Part shown: positions 10,182-19,686 of the stretch, one piece after another
Position numbering within the stretch: the first letter of the stretch is position 1
Layout: the number at the start of each line of letters is the position of its first letter
Assembly: GCA_014885115.2 (NCBI GenBank)
Contig: WKLE02001630.1
Span: 1 to 32,921 of the forward strand
Length of the DNA stretch: 32,921 bases
Source: Asterionellopsis glacialis
Lineage: Eukaryota; Bacillariophyta; Plagiogrammaphyceae; Rhaphoneidales; Asterionellopsidaceae
Direction: 5' to 3'
Translations under genes and position numbers: made by a program
The notes under the pieces: model-generated
Database searches by the model: none
The model's input: the letters and a program-made list of their open reading frames with translations, nothing else
What the model was told of the DNA's origin: nothing

Positions 10182-11781
10182 ATGATCATTCCAAAAGTAA
10201 ACACAATCTTTCTATCATTATTGCTAGGTGTATCGACAACAACAACAAATGCATTTGCAATTGTATCACCAACTAAATCTCTTTCCTCATCGATATCCTC
10301 CCTAAATGTTCAAAAGATTCAAAAGAAATCCAACAACTGGTTTTCGTCCTTGTCGACGTCCTCTTCATCACTTTTGGACGAAAGCTATGATTGGCAATCA
10401 GAAAAAGGTCCATCAAATTATGAACAAGTGGATGCTACTGCAATAGCACAACAACAACAAGTCGAATCTGCTTCTTCATCATCATCCATTGGTATATGGG
10501 CTGCAAGGACATTACTTTTAGCTGTAGCCATGTTGTGGGGCACAAATTTTGCGGCCGTGAAATGGTTAGAATTATCAGATCCATCTGTACACCATTTAGC
10601 TAGTGAAGCAGCTTTTGCTAGATTTGGTGTAAGCTGCTTTGGCAAGTTTGCCACTTTTATACAAACAACGAACAGATGTTATATTAGGTGGTATGGAATG
10701 TGGATTTTGGATTACCTTTGGATATATTACACAGGCCATGGCATTGCAGAGTATTGGTGCAGGCGAATGTGCCTTTATATGTTCACTAACTGTGGTCGTA
10801 GTACCACTCTTGTCAGCACTTATTTTTGGGAAAGATATTAAACCGATCCATATTGTAAGTGCAGCTATTGCACTTTCAGGTGTTGGAATCTTAAAAGGTC
10901 TCATTGATGTTGGTAGTATTGCTTCTGCTGCTGTTGTTGCCGATAGTACTGCTACAGCTGCTACTATATCTGCAGTCATCGTTGAACATGCTACGACGGC
11001 GGTCACTGCCTCCTCCTTTGCTTCTTCTGCTGGAGGATTTTATGGATTAGGAACAGGCGATTTGTTAGCTTTAGGTCAACCATTTGGTTTTGGTTTAGCC
11101 TTTATGAGAATTGAACATTATGTTGAAAAATTTTAAAATGTGGAGAATCGTGTATTTACTTTACCTGCAGCACAATGCATGATTGTAGGATTATTATCCC
11201 TCGTTTGGGTACTTTATGAATTTCATGGTACCTTGCCAAACATGGAATACATGGTAAGTACAGTAGCACACTACACTACAGCATATTTTTTTTTGAGTTT
11301 TATAGTGGAAACAAAAGAAGGACGATTGTAGTGGAGTAGTATTCCAGCAAAACCTACAATACCTACTTTTCATCATCTTCTACTTGTGGAGTTTCTCACT
11401 CTCGTTCTGAAAATATGTCTGTTTCTATACTGCAGTTGGAACCACATCGATTAGTTGCCGTGGGATGGACAGGTATTATGACAACTGTTGTTGCAATCTA
11501 CTTGGAGGGTGTAGCATTGCAAACAGCATCAGCTACTGAAGCTGCCTTAACACTTGCAAGTGAACCAGTGTGGGCGTCTATGTTTGGTGCATGGGCTATT
11601 GCATGAACAACTTGATAGTAATGCCTATGCCGGTGGTGCTGTCATTTTATGTGCATGTATCACGGGTGCATTTGCTGACTTGGCAGGGTTTAACTTCTCA
11701 TTTCTAAATAATGTACTACCATCATCAGCAACAACATTAGCATCAAACAATGATGAAGTTGCTATAGCAAAGGATGAGTAA
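10182..11781 (+). pseudogene. Plastid-targeted EamA/DMT-family transporter with two frameshifts and an in-frame stop
   Basis: The ATG at 10182 starts a signal peptide (about residues 1-24) ending TTNA-FAIVSP, followed by a Ser-rich stretch. This is the bipartite plastid-targeting pattern of diatoms. The body resembles EamA (drug/metabolite) transporters: LLLAVAMLWGTNFAAVKWL, ASLPLLYKQR, GFWITFGYITQAMALQSIGAGECAF, VPLLSALIFG, then LEPHRLVAVGWTGIMTT, LTLASEPVWASMFGAW and YAGGAVILCACI. The frame shifts near 10631 (one extra base at GTAAGC). TAA at 11134-11136 replaces a codon in an otherwise continuous frame. An intron 11254-11435 (GTAAGT...TGCAG) joins cleanly. One extra G near 11592 shifts the frame again before the end at 11781. 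Without these three lesions it would be a typical ten-helix carrier of the inner plastid envelopes. Substrate unknown. Sequencing errors are the alternative. Confidence 0.72.
11254..11435 (+). other. Intron of the EamA transporter gene
   Basis: The donor is ATG|GTAAGT and the acceptor TACTGCAG|TTGG. Both exon ends are in phase 0 and join NMEYM to LEPHRLV, so this break, unlike the three others in the gene, is a normal intron. Confidence 0.75.
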
Positions 11782-12363
11782 ACGCTCTCTGCTTATTTCT
11801 TTTTTGTTTGAAAGAGAGAAAGAATGTTTACTTACTTATGATGTGCTATTGTATGATATAAAATTGTTCAAATTATTTTTTCAAAGCAAAGTCTTTGTAG
11901 ATAAACGTCTACTAAAATTGTTCACTGAATATTTGTGTGTGTATTTATACATGTTATATTCTCTTGCTTATATCTTTTTTCGTGCCGTGTTGTTTCGCAT
12001 CGTCTGAAATGCCACTGGATGATTTACCAAACAAACAATATTCCTCTATTGTTTTCTCTTCGCATGGTTACCTTGGGTACGTTTCGTCATGTTGGAAAGG
12101 AAATAACGTCTTGGTGTGAAGTGTAAAGGTGTGGCGGATGTTGGTTGATGTTGGATTCCAGATGCCGGAATGCGTAGCAAAATCCATCACTGTCGGTACC
12201 TTCCGTACTCTATCACATTGTGTCTGTGTACGGGTAGTAAGTAGTCCTAGGTCAAGAACAAAAGCGCAATGACCAAAAAAGTGACGGAATTGAGCAAATG
12301 TCTTTCTGCTATTACATTCGACACGCGGCAGGTGCGTATACTTTTCTTTGCATTTTTCTTCTT
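11782..12363. other. Convergent intergenic region
   Basis: This lies between the 3' ends of the transporter gene and the small minus-strand gene. Overlapping open frames at 11774-12126 in several phases have no protein-like sequence. Nothing else is recognised. Confidence 0.4.
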
Positions 12364-12711
12364 TTAAAACAGTTGCAGTGGCGTGGATGATAGGTAATTC
12401 GGCGAGTTCGGTGGCGAAGGGAAATGTTTAGATCGGATACGTATTTTCTTTTGGGCTTTCTTTACGAGTTCTTGTGCATCATCCAAGTCTTTGACAGCGA
12501 CTGTAATGGTGGATTTATAAATGTGTCCTAAATCAACAAATCCATCATAATAGTTGGTTCGTTCAATATGGTAAGCGCGTGATATTGTGTCATACTCAAT
12601 CTTGGCCAAACGAAGTAACTTGGTAATTTCATTGTAAACTTTGGGTGAACCTTCACATTTATCACGATCCAAGGAATGATCAACGATCTTGTACACAATA
12701 GAACCGTGCAT
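12364..12711 (-). CDS. Hypothetical 115-residue protein
   Basis: The frame opens at GTG 12720, but the first ATG is at 12711 (MHGSIVYKIVDHS). I do not recognise the protein. It looks like a small folded alpha/beta domain: a beta strand at the start, a helix around YNEITKLLRLAKIEYDTISR, then strands (STITVAVKDL) and a helix (DDAQELVKKAQKKIRIR), ending in a Pro/Ser-rich tail. It has no signal peptide or membrane helix. It lies alone between a convergent transporter gene and a divergent PCNA-like gene. Amino acid composition is more protein-like than that of the random frames nearby, which is the main support. Confidence 0.5.
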   Translation of the reverse strand: MHGSIVYKIVDHSLDRDKCEGSPKVYNEITKLLRLAKIEYDTISRAYHIERTNYYDGFVDLGHIYKSTITVAVKDLDDAQELVKKAQKKIRIRSKHFPSPPNSPNYLSSTPLQLF

Positions 12712-13794
12712 GATGAACACTGTTCCGTATTAAATCTAATTATCGCTTTTTTAAAAGGCTACCCTCTACAAAGACAATGCAACAGAGGAGTGGAATAACG
12801 TATGCTTTTTTATGCCAAAGAAGTGAAGTTTTTCTTCTTGCGTTTTTCTTCGTAGTGTGTATTTTTTGTCTCTTGTTTCTGTGTTGTTCGCGTCTTTTGT
12901 TTACATTAATAAGTATCCGGAAAAGAATGTTCGTTTAGGAATTAGTTACGGTACCGGTTGGACACGTGTGTTATTCATTGTTGTTGGTCCTCTGGGTTCG
13001 CAATAAAGAGAACACAACTCCGACTCTTCCTCCCTCCGAGTTTTGAAACTCCGCGATACTCGTGAAAGGATCGCGTGTACATATAACACGACGTGTATTT
13101 TTCAACCGTTGAGTATTTTGTGTAAACAGAATACAATCTACCTGGTACATATCAAAATTCCAAAAATTAATCCCAACAGCATATCTTGAATAAGAAAAAA
13201 ATTATTTGTTGTACTATGAAGAAGTATGTCTGGGACAAATGGAAATCGCCAAAAAAACAGTATCAAATAATTAGTGCCTTACAAGGTAAGGCACTTTTGG
13301 TTCTACCTTTACGTACAGGTACTTATATTCCTACAGTGAATTGGCTCAGTTCAGAGGAGGGGGGTTTCGCCTTGCCTGGGAGCGGGGTACGGACGGTTCT
13401 ACCGTCTGCTTCTCATTTTAATTTCTTCGATCTTTCATCCAACCCGTACCCTCATCATCGTCCACGACATCAGTCTCAGCACTCAGCACCCACGAAGCGA
13501 AGTTTAGCTAATCTAGTTTTGCTGGGGGATTGATCATCTGAATTGACCACGGGTTACAACAAAAAGTCACATTTTAAATCATAAAGTGTTACTGTCTAGC
13601 GGAGGCTTACAACGAAAAGTTTATGAAAAGGAAAGGGAGTTTGAAATCCTTGAAAATATACTGTAAATTATTTTCGCTTTTTTCGGTTCTAGCCTAACAA
13701 CGAAGGCGGTTACTAAAAGACCATACAGGTGCTCTGATATATTACACCACAGGCATGTAAATGGAAGTGCTTACATAGAAAATTATATGGTAGA
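12712..13794. other. Divergent intergenic region with hairpins
   Basis: Over 1 kb lies between the starts of the small minus-strand gene and the PCNA-like gene. It contains a TACCTGGTAC copy at 13139-13148 and a perfect 10-base hairpin at 13273-13295. A second weaker inverted repeat (GACGG, TTCTA, CCGTC) lies near 13391-13405. The open frame 13186-13533 covers these hairpins and is not protein-like. Confidence 0.45.
13273..13295 (+). repeat. Perfect 10-bp hairpin followed by T run
   Basis: AGTGCCTTAC (13273-13282), loop AAG and GTAAGGCACT (13286-13295) pair without mismatch and are followed by TTT. It could be a structured RNA element, a remnant of a small inverted-repeat element, or chance. 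Function is not assigned. Confidence 0.6.
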
Positions 13795-15267
13795 ATGAGT
13801 TGTCTTGAAGCAACACAAACAACAAATAAAAATAGTCGTGGTGGTGTTAACATTGCAGGTAAAGATGATGCAATAGAAGAGGGTGCCTCCTTACTGAAAA
13901 AAATAAAGAGAAATGAAAGTGTCGATAGTATCCACGAGCGGAAACAAGACGATAAAAACGACGACAGCGATGATGATGAGGTAATGATTGTATCTCCACC
14001 AGCGGATGTATCACCTGTTAAAACAACAGGTACAACAACAACAAGAACCTATCCCAGAAACCAAAATAATAATGGCAATGGATCGTCAAGTACTACTGAC
14101 ACGGAAAATGACGAGAACGACAATGATGATGATGAAATCCAAGTAACTGGTACTGTCAATGCTCTTTCGTTGCCACATATGAGATGTCATTGTACGGTAT
14201 ACCCATTTCAACCAGTAACAGTGGAAATAGATTTAACAGCAGACGATGACGGCGACAACCCAGAAGACAAAGCCAAGTTGTCCAAGAATGCCAAGTCGTG
14301 CGATCTTTGTTTTTGCTATATATGTGATGCCCCAGTGAAAGAATGCACCGATTGGAAGAATCATTGTGATGCAACTGATAAATCTAATTATTGGACAAAT
14401 GTTCGAAAACGTAAACGGAGTGAAAGTCGTCCAGCATCACTTGTAGCATCACTAGATGATGGGCGAATATTGAAATGGCTTATTGAATGTATTCGTGTCA
14501 CATCGCGGAAGGGGTATTTTCATTTTGATGAGGAAGGTATGGTATTTACAGCCAGACACGATCTGTTGGAATATGCAACTCTATTGGTCCTCCCCACTCA
14601 GTTCTTTCAAGAGTATGAGTGTGTAAATCCTCCAGTAGACATTGGTATTTCTGATTTTTTAGACATAATAACATATCTCAAAGGTGTCAAGAAGAAAGAC
14701 GGCCCCGTGACAATCAAGGGAACCCCCAAAGAAATATTCAGTCTAAGTTTGGGCAACCCTGATGGCAACCGGCATCGCACTGCTGCAAATAATGTACGGG
14801 AACCATTGGAACTATTTCTTGACCACGACATTATTGTAGATGAAAACATCCCGGCTATCTCCACTTTAGAAGAACAAGCATGCACGGTTTATTTTGAATT
14901 GGATGAATTGAAACATGTGTTACGAGTAATGGATGGGTGTAGTGATTATCTGACCATAACTTTTACAAAGGAAAAGCTACTACAATTTAGTTTGGTCAAA
15001 CCAGTAAACGAAGGAAGTTATCTTGAAGGAGCAAAATACACTTTTAAAAATGTTGATTTAAGGTGGAATGAAGAAACATCAGATTCAATAGACCAGACGG
15101 TTTCGTTAGATGACATGGTGTCCTTGGTTGGCAAGGTTCCCTTATCACTTACACGTGATATTAGGATAGGGGTAAGGAAAGATATGCGCGTCGAACTTGG
15201 TTTTGACTTCAAGTATGGCGGACGCATGCTTCATTTCTTACCACATATTGACGAACGCGACAGGTGA
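13795..15267 (+). CDS. Divergent PCNA-like sliding clamp with N-terminal SUMO-interaction motifs and Cys-rich module
   Basis: This is an intronless 490-residue protein from ATG 13795. The acidic N-terminus carries three candidate SUMO-interaction motifs: VMIV (63-66, after DSDDDE), IQVT (115-118, after NDDDDE) and IDLT (145-148, before ADDD). A Cys/His-rich module spans about 131-191: CHC, then CDLCFCYICD, C184 and W187-x-x-HC191. It resembles a Cys-rich segment I recall from plant and algal nuclear proteins and may bind zinc. A basic stretch RKRKR (204-208) fits a nuclear signal. Residues 221-487 look like a PCNA clamp: GRILKWLIECIRV, FHFDEEGMVF, QFFQEYECVNPPVDIGIS, a connector LELFLDHDIIVDENIPA, and a C-terminal half ending VELGFDFKYGGRMLHFLPHI, where PCNA has VEYKI..GHLKYYLAPKI. 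It is too divergent, and too long against about 260 residues, to be the housekeeping PCNA. Confidence 0.75.
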   Translation: MSCLEATQTTNKNSRGGVNIAGKDDAIEEGASLLKKIKRNESVDSIHERKQDDKNDDSDDDEVMIVSPPADVSPVKTTGTTTTRTYPRNQNNNGNGSSSTTDTENDENDNDDDEIQVTGTVNALSLPHMRCHCTVYPFQPVTVEIDLTADDDGDNPEDKAKLSKNAKSCDLCFCYICDAPVKECTDWKNHCDATDKSNYWTNVRKRKRSESRPASLVASLDDGRILKWLIECIRVTSRKGYFHFDEEGMVFTARHDLLEYATLLVLPTQFFQEYECVNPPVDIGISDFLDIITYLKGVKKKDGPVTIKGTPKEIFSLSLGNPDGNRHRTAANNVREPLELFLDHDIIVDENIPAISTLEEQACTVYFELDELKHVLRVMDGCSDYLTITFTKEKLLQFSLVKPVNEGSYLEGAKYTFKNVDLRWNEETSDSIDQTVSLDDMVSLVGKVPLSLTRDIRIGVRKDMRVELGFDFKYGGRMLHFLPHIDERDR

Positions 15268-16569
15268 CGAACAAGTCCGAAAAGCAAGTGAATATACATT
15301 GTTGATTAATACAATAGAAAGAACCATACAAATTGATACGGGCATGTTTTTATTCTTCATCCAAACTTTGCATTCAGTATGTAACAAAATTATTTACATC
15401 CTAAAGATTTCATGATGAGAAAATTAACCAGTGCCTAGAGTGTCCTTGGCACGTGACACAATTGAAAACGATCTAATTGAAGTATCTTCCAGGCATGTAA
15501 AATGACGATAACGGAGGTCTCTGAACGTGAATTTGACAATGAAAATACAGCGTTACCTGGTACAGTCGCAAAGTGGAATGTACTATTAAAGGTAGTTTGT
15601 TTCCTTCCCATTATAATTAGTGTTTTACTCAGTGCAATGTGAGGCCCACCCCTGCTGACTGATGTATCAGTACTAGAGACTTNNNNNNNNNNNNNNNNNN
15701 NNNNNNNNNNNNNNTGCCACCCCACTGTCTTCGTCTCCATTATCTCCTCTCCAATCTAGAAACTAGCCAATGATACTTCACAAGCCTACATTGCAGTACG
15801 TCACACATCAGCACAACATAGACAAAACTAAATCAAACATGACGAGACAAATATGGTGACTGCCAGTTTCTTGGCGGGGAGCTTGCTGTTTTCAAATACA
15901 AGTATTTCTCCAGGAAGGTAAAAAATAAGATGTACAATGCATTTCAATTTGAACACCTGTCTAGGTCCTACTACGAGGCGATTAGCTATTAGCCAACAAA
16001 ACTAACCTCTTTCTTTCAAAGATCAGATGCTTTGTACCTGGCTACAGAATTAAATCGTTTTGCCCTGGTACTGTTTCTCTAGAGTCTAGGAAGCTAAAAA
16101 TTATGTGTAGTTAGTTAAATAGTTTTAGTTCGAAGAAAAGCTGCAATAGGCTAGAAAGCAGTCGGTCAGACCGCAGGGTCAGACGTACTTGTCCGTACGC
16201 AATCGACAATTTAGAGTGTGCGTCAGCGTTTTTTTGAAATTTCTCAGTCGTGCTCGCTATCTCCAACCGCGGATTTGGTCGACGTACATAGAACTGCTAT
16301 GACCTATGTACACAGGACAACTGGATGGTCCGCATTGTAAAAACACCTCAATGGAGGTGGGAGAATCGGTGAGTGTACCAGCAAAGAACGATCCGATTAG
16401 GACCTACAGATGCGAGATGAGAGAGGAGCGGTGAAGAAATCTTTGCGTTAGTTCTACTTTAAAATTGGCGGTGTAGTTCATGGTCTAGTCTTACCTGGCA
16501 CCACTTGACCCATCCATTATTACCAGTACAATTTGTGGAGAAGTGTCAACAGTCAGTGAAAAGCTAACA
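15268..16569. other. Intergenic region containing the assembly gap
   Basis: This stretch of 1.3 kb holds no supported gene. It has a TACCTGGTAC copy at 15554-15563, partial copies near 16036 and 16065, a CTCTAGAG site at 16079, and an inverted repeat at 16284-16311 (GTACATAG and CTATGTAC). The right end should carry the promoter of the sugar kinase gene. Confidence 0.5.
15683..15714. other. Assembly gap (32 N)
   Basis: A run of 32 undetermined bases. It is flanked by non-coding sequence, so no gene is broken by it. Confidence 0.99.
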
Positions 16570-18009
16570 ATGAGTGGTGCAATTGACAAAGAAGCCACAC
16601 TTTCCAACCTACCTGAGGAATGGCCTGATTCACTCATGTCGACTATTGCTGAGAGGGTTGCTCATGACGACCAAACAATTGTCGCATTGGATGACGACCC
16701 GACTGGGACGCAGACAGTTTATGATTTACCAGTTCTAACAGAATGGAGTCTTGAAACACTTGATGCGGAATTTAGCAAGGGTACACCTGCATTTTACATC
16801 ATGACTAACTCTCGCAGTTTAACTCCTGATGCAGCTGAGTTGCTCAACAAGGAAATTGCAACTAGGCTTCTCGCTGTAGCTGAAAAATACGGCCGCCGAT
16901 TAAGTATTATAAGCAGGAGCGATTCAACGTTACGTGGTCACTATCCACTCGAAACGGATGTTATTGCAAATACATTACAAACACTTGGGAAAAGTGGACC
17001 GATAGATGGACAAATCATTGTTCCATTTTTTCTGGAGGGCGGTCGGTTAACCATTAACGACGTGCATTATGTTGCAGAGGGGTCAAGCCTAGTTCCAGCA
17101 GCTGAAACTCCCTTTGCTAAAGATGCTGCGTTTGGTTTTACTCAATCGAACCTTCTCGACTATGTGGAGGAAAAGTCAAAAGGTAAAATAAAAAGATCTG
17201 AAGTTGCATCAATCACAATTGACGATGTTCGAAAGGGTGGTCCTGAACAAGTACGAGCAAAACTAAAGGAGCTTACAAATATGCAAGCATGTGTAGTGAA
17301 TGCAGTTACTTTACGAGATATGGAAGTTTTTGCTATGGGATTGCTTGATGCCGAATCTAAGGATAGGAAAAGACTCATAGTTCGGTCAGCTGCGACCTTT
17401 GTTCAGGCGCGGATAGGTCTTCCGAAACGACCCATCCTAAGCGCTAGTACTATTAACAATGACGGTGCAGATGGGGAGAAAACTGGAGGACTGGTCGTTG
17501 TAGGGTCTTACGTGCCCAAGACGACAGCACAGCTGGAATCACTTTTGGCATTAGATGGGATGGAAAAGATTGAGATCAATGTAATGGATCTCATAGATTC
17601 TGAGAAAAGGTTTAAAATTATTTCCTCTTCGCTGGACCGAGCCGAAAAAGCTATTGCTTCTGGAACAAACACAGTTGTTTACACCAGTCGAAAATTAATG
17701 ACCGGTAAAGATGCTTCTGAAAGTCTCGCAATTGGTAACTCCGTTTCAGATGGTTTGGTCAGTATTGTGTCTAAACTTACAGTTCAACCCCGATTCATCA
17801 TTGCCAAGGGAGGAATAACTTCAAGTGATGTTGCAACAAAGGGCTTGGGAATTAAACGAGCAATGGTTTTGGGGCAGGCAGCACCAGGTATTCCAGTATG
17901 GTCTATTGGGGAGGAAGGAAAGTTCCCTGGTATGTCCTATGTAGTGTTTCCTGGCAATGTCGGAGGCAATGATGAATTGTCAAATCTTGTATCTCGTTTG
18001 TCTGTATAG
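16570..18009 (+). CDS. Four-carbon acid sugar kinase family protein (OtnK/YgbK, DUF1537)
   Basis: The frame opens at GTG 16543, but the first ATG at 16570 gives a 479-residue intronless protein, slightly longer than the roughly 420 of bacterial members. N-terminal sugar-binding motifs are DDDPTGTQTV (41-50), FYIMTNSRSL (75-84) and SRSDSTLRGHYPLETD (115-130). The C-terminal nucleotide-binding half has IIAKGGITSSDVATKGL (from about 411) and VVFPGNVGGNDE (458-469). Bacterial members phosphorylate four-carbon acid sugars such as threonate and erythronate. Plants carry the same domain fused to a dehydrogenase and an aldolase-type domain; here it stands alone. No targeting peptide is evident, so it is probably cytosolic. 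Substrate in this organism is inference; the family call is strong. Confidence 0.9.
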   Translation: MSGAIDKEATLSNLPEEWPDSLMSTIAERVAHDDQTIVALDDDPTGTQTVYDLPVLTEWSLETLDAEFSKGTPAFYIMTNSRSLTPDAAELLNKEIATRLLAVAEKYGRRLSIISRSDSTLRGHYPLETDVIANTLQTLGKSGPIDGQIIVPFFLEGGRLTINDVHYVAEGSSLVPAAETPFAKDAAFGFTQSNLLDYVEEKSKGKIKRSEVASITIDDVRKGGPEQVRAKLKELTNMQACVVNAVTLRDMEVFAMGLLDAESKDRKRLIVRSAATFVQARIGLPKRPILSASTINNDGADGEKTGGLVVVGSYVPKTTAQLESLLALDGMEKIEINVMDLIDSEKRFKIISSSLDRAEKAIASGTNTVVYTSRKLMTGKDASESLAIGNSVSDGLVSIVSKLTVQPRFIIAKGGITSSDVATKGLGIKRAMVLGQAAPGIPVWSIGEEGKFPGMSYVVFPGNVGGNDELSNLVSRLSV

Positions 18010-18942
18010 AGATGAACTCATTAAAAAATTTAAAAGGATATCTGCAGATGAATTTGAATTTAGGTCTATAAAATGTTAATTTAATTGGATAGTTTTCCAC
18101 ATATTTTTTGAACAAACATAAAACTAGACAAAGTTGGAAAATATCTAATTCATGATAAAATCTTTTTCAAGATCTTTTCGAGGTGTCACCTTGACATCCA
18201 TCACATCAGATCTGATGGAGGGTTGATGTTGTGACACTGCCGTTGATGCGATGAATTGACACCATCAATAAGTACTATACCAATATCGTTTTTGATGTGC
18301 AAATTTCGGCCTATCCAGGAACCCCGACGTCAAAGTGACATTTTATTTTGGTAAGATCTCGATAGGTTTCTACTGTACGTAAGAAAGTGCTTAGAAGACT
18401 CGAAGAATCTTGGATTCCGCTAACTTCCAAAAAATAAATGGCATCTTTGGTAGTACTTCCCGATTGGTCCATTGTAAATAATCCTACAGAAATATATATG
18501 GGAATCGTCATAGTGTTCTGGCTGTTAGAACCCGGACTCTTTCAGAAAAGAATTCTCTCCGACATCAGTATGAACTATGGTTTTTAGTAGTACTCTCTCT
18601 GGTAGAGCTAGAGACTAGCACAGGGAGTCAGTCAGGCCCGTCTTGCGAAAAAAGAAAAGGTTTGTTGGCCACTGTGTATTGCTCACACACTTTTGTTCTT
18701 TTTCTTTTTTCCCCTTTTTTGTATCGAGGTTTCTACAGCTTGCTACCAGGTACAGTTCTGATTCCCATTTCTGTGAGTACGTTTACTTTTTATTAAATAC
18801 TAGTCCTAGTTCCAACTAGTAAGCAGAGAGATATATAGCTCTTCTCCGCTCGCTCTCTCAAGAATCTAAGTGTTCACTTTGAAAGCTTCCTTTCAGGGTT
18901 GCTTCCATTGTATCTACGACCTAGAAAACAAATCAATCAGCA
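18010..18942. other. Intergenic region with palindromes
   Basis: No gene is seen. The stretch 18181-18260 is rich in short inverted repeats, including AGGTG-T-CACCT at 18181-18191 and a perfect 14-base palindrome CATCAGATCTGATG at 18204-18217. A TACCAGGTAC copy lies at 18744-18753. The right end is the leader of the Mpv17-family gene. Confidence 0.45.
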
Positions 18943-19686
18943 ATGTCTCATTTGCTTTTATCTAACGCAACAAGAACAGTCACAAGAAGGGCTTTTCAAT
19001 GTTCTAGAGGAAGTCTTACAACACCTGGGAGGCGAATCTTCTACAATTCAATTTCCCTCCAACGACGAGATCCTTCCTCCACCTCAAGAATATCGAGAAT
19101 CTTGAGTTTCCCAAAAGAACGACCATTTACATTCAATCTCATTCTAGCTACGTCCAAGACTTGTGCAGCCGATATTTTTGTTCAGACAACAGCTGAAGGA
19201 AAGAAGCTTTCTGAGATTGATTGGAGACGTAATGCAATATTTGTTGCATTTGGCTTTGTTTATCTTGGTGGCTTTCAGTGGTGGCTTTTAATAAATAAGT
19301 TCAAACAGTGGTTCCCCACAATGGAACGGTTTGGACAACTGAGCTTTAGTCGCAAGCTACGCCATAAAGCTGGAATCCGAGATGCCATCAAAATTATAGC
19401 CTTCGATGTGATCATTCATTCACCCATGTTTTACTTCCCAACCTATTATACCGTGAAGGAATCTATTGGTGGACACAAGTGGGACCCTGTAGAGTGGGTG
19501 AAGGATGGCGTTGAGAAGTATAGGAAAAACATGCTGGAGGACCTAACAGCAATGGTGGCGATAACAATTCCATCAGACTGCATCCAAGTTCTACTACCTA
19601 TACACATGAGGATGGTAGTTAGACACTTTATCAGTTTCTTTTGGACGTCATACATTAGTTTTAGTAGAGGCACGATTGAAAAATAA
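18943..19686 (+). CDS. Mpv17/PMP22-family membrane protein, probably mitochondrial
   Basis: This is a 247-residue intronless protein from ATG 18943. The first 60 residues are rich in Arg and Ser with almost no acidic residues (RTVTRRAF, GRRIFYN, QRRD), typical of a mitochondrial presequence. The C-terminal half carries the Mpv17/PMP22 signature: FDVIIHSPMFYFPTYYTVKE (154-173), EKYRKNMLEDLTAM (191-204), IPSDCIQVLLPIHMRM (209-224) and SFFWTSYISF (231-240). Hydrophobic segments lie at about 97-116, 150-170, 200-218 and 226-242. Family members sit in the inner mitochondrial or peroxisomal membrane, and some form channels; the exact role is unknown. It ends with TAA. Confidence 0.88.
   Translation: MSHLLLSNATRTVTRRAFQCSRGSLTTPGRRIFYNSISLQRRDPSSTSRISRILSFPKERPFTFNLILATSKTCAADIFVQTTAEGKKLSEIDWRRNAIFVAFGFVYLGGFQWWLLINKFKQWFPTMERFGQLSFSRKLRHKAGIRDAIKIIAFDVIIHSPMFYFPTYYTVKESIGGHKWDPVEWVKDGVEKYRKNMLEDLTAMVAITIPSDCIQVLLPIHMRMVVRHFISFFWTSYISFSRGTIEK

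Noticed and set aside
10629..10645. GTAAGC...AAG as a 17-base intron explaining the first transporter frame break
   Set aside because: Far shorter than every other intron here (93-191 bases), and it would remove codons that fit the family; a single extra base explains the break better.
8836..11136. Reassigned TAA codon explaining the in-frame stops at 8836 and 11134
   Set aside because: Frameshifts occur in the same genes, and other genes in the window end normally at TAA (for example at 11781 and 19686).
11774..12126. Three overlapping open frames after the transporter gene
   Set aside because: They occupy several phases of the same A/T-rich 3' region, with Phe/Leu/Tyr-rich random translations.
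13186..13533. Open frame of 115 codons
   Set aside because: It begins in an A-rich stretch, spans hairpins, lacks protein-like composition and has no recognisable motif.
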